Part shown: positions 62,685-64,000 of the stretch, one piece after another
Layout: each line of letters begins with the position of its first letter
Position numbering within the stretch: the first letter of the stretch is position 1
NCBI GenBank assembly: GCA_030680415.1
Contig: JAUXVE010000098.1
Coordinates: 1-64,000 of the forward strand
Origin: Rubrivivax sp.
GTDB lineage: Bacteria > Pseudomonadota > Gammaproteobacteria > Burkholderiales > Burkholderiaceae_C
Direction of reading: 5' to 3'
Length of the DNA: 64,000 nucleotides
The notes under the pieces: generated by a model
Database searches by the model: none
Told to the model about the DNA's origin: nothing
The model's input: the letters and a program-made list of their open reading frames with translations, nothing else
Made by a program: the position numbers and the translations under genes

Positions 62685-64000
62685 ATGAGCATCTACGACC
62701 AGGATCTGGACCGCAACGCCGCCAACTTCGTGGCGCTGTCGCCGGTGAGCTTCGTCGAACGCAGCGCCGAGGTCTTCGGCGACCTGCCGGCCGTCATCCA
62801 CGGCGCGCGGCGGCTGAACTGGGCGCAGCTGCGCGACCGTTCGGCGCGGCTGGCGGCGGCCTTGCGCGCCCTGGGCGTCGGCCGTGGCAGCACGGTCAGC
62901 GTGATGCTGCCCAACACGCCCGAGATGGTCGAGGCGCACTACGCGGTGCCGGCGCTGAACGCCGTGCTCAACACGCTCAACACGCGGCTGGACGCACCGC
63001 TGCTGGCCTGGCAGATGAACCATTGCGAGGCGCAGGTGCTGATCACCGACCGCGAGTTCGCTCCGGTGATGGCTGAAGCGCTGCGGCTGCTGCGTACGCA
63101 GCACGGCCGCGACCCCGTGGTCATCGATGTCGCCGACAGCGAATACACCGGAGCCGGTGAGCGCATCGGCAGCCACGATTACGAGAGCCTGCTCGCCGCA
63201 CACGAGCCGCTGTCGCGCCTGGACGGGCCGGCCGACGAGTGGGACGCCATCGCCGTGAGCTACACCAGCGGCACCACCGGCGACCCCAAGGGCGTGGTCA
63301 CCCACCACCGCGGCGCCTACCTCAACGCCGTGTGCAACGCCAGCACCTGGACCCTGCCGCACTTTCCGCGCTACCTGTGGACGCTGCCGATGTTCCACTG
63401 CAACGGCTGGTGCTTCCCGTGGACGGTGGCGCTGCTCGGCGGCGTGCACGTCTGCCTGCGCCGGGTCGAGGCGCAGGCCATCCTGGGCGCGATGCGCGAT
63501 CACGGCGTCGACCACTACTGCGCGGCGCCGATCGTGCACAACCTGCTCATCAATGCGCCGGCCGAGTGGCGCACCGGCATCACGCAAAGAGTGCGCGGCA
63601 TGGTGGCCGGCGCTGCGCCGCCGGCGGCGATGATCGAAGGCATGGCCAGGCTCGGTTTCGACATCACGCATGTCTACGGCCTGACCGAGGTCTACGGCCC
63701 CGCCGCCGTGGCCGTCAAGCGCGCCGCCTGGTCCGCTGCCAGCCTGTCCGAGCAGACGCGGCTGAACGCCCGCCAGGGTGTGCGCTATGCCCTGCAGGAA
63801 GGCATGACCGTATTCGACCCGGAGACGCTGGCCGAGGTGCCTGCCGACGGCCAGACCATGGGCGAGATCATGTTCCGCGGCAACATCGTAATGAAGGGCT
63901 ACCTGAAGAACCCGGCGGCCACCGACAAGGCCTTTGCCGGCGGCTGGTTCCGCACCGGCGACCTGGCGGTGATCGAGCCCGACCGCTACGTCAAGATCAA
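62685..64000 (+). CDS. Acyl-CoA synthetase (AMP-binding family), cut by the window end
   Basis: 438 codons are visible from the ATG at 62685 to the window edge; about 110 more residues are expected. The N-terminus MSIYDQDLDRNAANFVALSPVSFVERSAEVF is typical of medium-chain or methylmercaptopropionate-type acyl-CoA ligases. The AMP-binding P-loop is VSYTSGTTGDPKGV, with HVYGLTEVYGP and GWFRTGDLAVIEPD further on. It forms acyl-CoA from a carboxylic acid, ATP and CoA. The substrate is unknown. The 256-bp gap upstream (62429-62684) separates it from the divergent subtilase gene and contains a TAACAT that could be a -10. Confidence 0.93.
   Translation, partial: MSIYDQDLDRNAANFVALSPVSFVERSAEVFGDLPAVIHGARRLNWAQLRDRSARLAAALRALGVGRGSTVSVMLPNTPEMVEAHYAVPALNAVLNTLNTRLDAPLLAWQMNHCEAQVLITDREFAPVMAEALRLLRTQHGRDPVVIDVADSEYTGAGERIGSHDYESLLAAHEPLSRLDGPADEWDAIAVSYTSGTTGDPKGVVTHHRGAYLNAVCNASTWTLPHFPRYLWTLPMFHCNGWCFPWTVALLGGVHVCLRRVEAQAILGAMRDHGVDHYCAAPIVHNLLINAPAEWRTGITQRVRGMVAGAAPPAAMIEGMARLGFDITHVYGLTEVYGPAAVAVKRAAWSAASLSEQTRLNARQGVRYALQEGMTVFDPETLAEVPADGQTMGEIMFRGNIVMKGYLKNPAATDKAFAGGWFRTGDLAVIEPDRYVKI

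Overview
The window is high-GC DNA (about 65-70 % by eye) with dense, overlapping operons typical of a betaproteobacterium of the order Burkholderiales (Rubrivivax/Leptothrix/Ideonella-like). Supporting marks are a glycine-riboswitch gcvTHP operon, TAXI-type TRAP genes with a DUF1850 partner, CcoG with an NsrR-type regulator, and DUF6502/DUF5666/DUF6064 proteins. Genus is inference only. No tRNA, rRNA, integrase or insertion sequence is visible.

Region 1 (1-11009) is a complete type I-C CRISPR-Cas locus read right to left: WYL regulator, cas3, a 72-codon unknown gene, cas5c, cas8c, cas7, cas4, cas1, cas2, leader and an array that runs off the left edge. Two features depart from the standard I-C layout. 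Two toxin-antitoxin pairs (FitA/VapC and TIGR02574/ParE) sit head to tail on the opposite strand between cas7 and cas4. The cas3-cas5c gap carries a small membrane-like ORF with its own promoter and ribosome site, facing a degenerate crRNA-like element on the other strand. The layout resembles the CRISPR-resembling-antitoxin (CreTA) guard modules known from other subtypes, and is the best candidate for an undescribed system here.

Region 2 (11-26 kb) is mostly housekeeping: an alpha/beta hydrolase coupled to an O-acetylhomoserine sulfhydrylase-like enzyme, CBS protein, chemoreceptor, periplasmic rhodanese, chorismate synthase, MFS transporter, a GGDEF-EAL protein, a DUF6502 protein coupled to a lipoprotein and divergent from a secreted beta-propeller lipoprotein (with a perfect palindromic operator candidate), and an AI-2E family permease.

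Region 3 (26-36 kb) looks like an outer-membrane electron conduit: a Cyc2-like monoheme cytochrome-porin followed by two diheme c-type cytochromes and a PEGA lipoprotein, divergent from a NarL-type two-component system whose probable operator lies between them. A DUF4382/DUF5666 lipoprotein and a second, OmpR-type two-component system follow.

Region 4 (36-45 kb): DUF6064 membrane protein, aldo/keto reductase, ccoG divergent from an NsrR-type NO sensor with two NsrR boxes between them, and an RND efflux pair whose adaptor gene carries an in-frame stop at codon 5.

Region 5 (45-54 kb): serine dehydratase, an SQR-family flavoprotein and the gcvT-gcvH-gcvP operon behind a tandem glycine riboswitch; together they cover glycine cleavage and serine deamination.

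Region 6 (54-64 kb): TAXI TRAP receptor, a terminator-like nested repeat, fused TRAP permease, DUF1850 protein, CoA-binding protein, a second sulfhydrylase paralogue, RraA-family protein, ornithine-cyclodeaminase-family protein, a secreted subtilase, and the start of an acyl-CoA synthetase cut by the window end.
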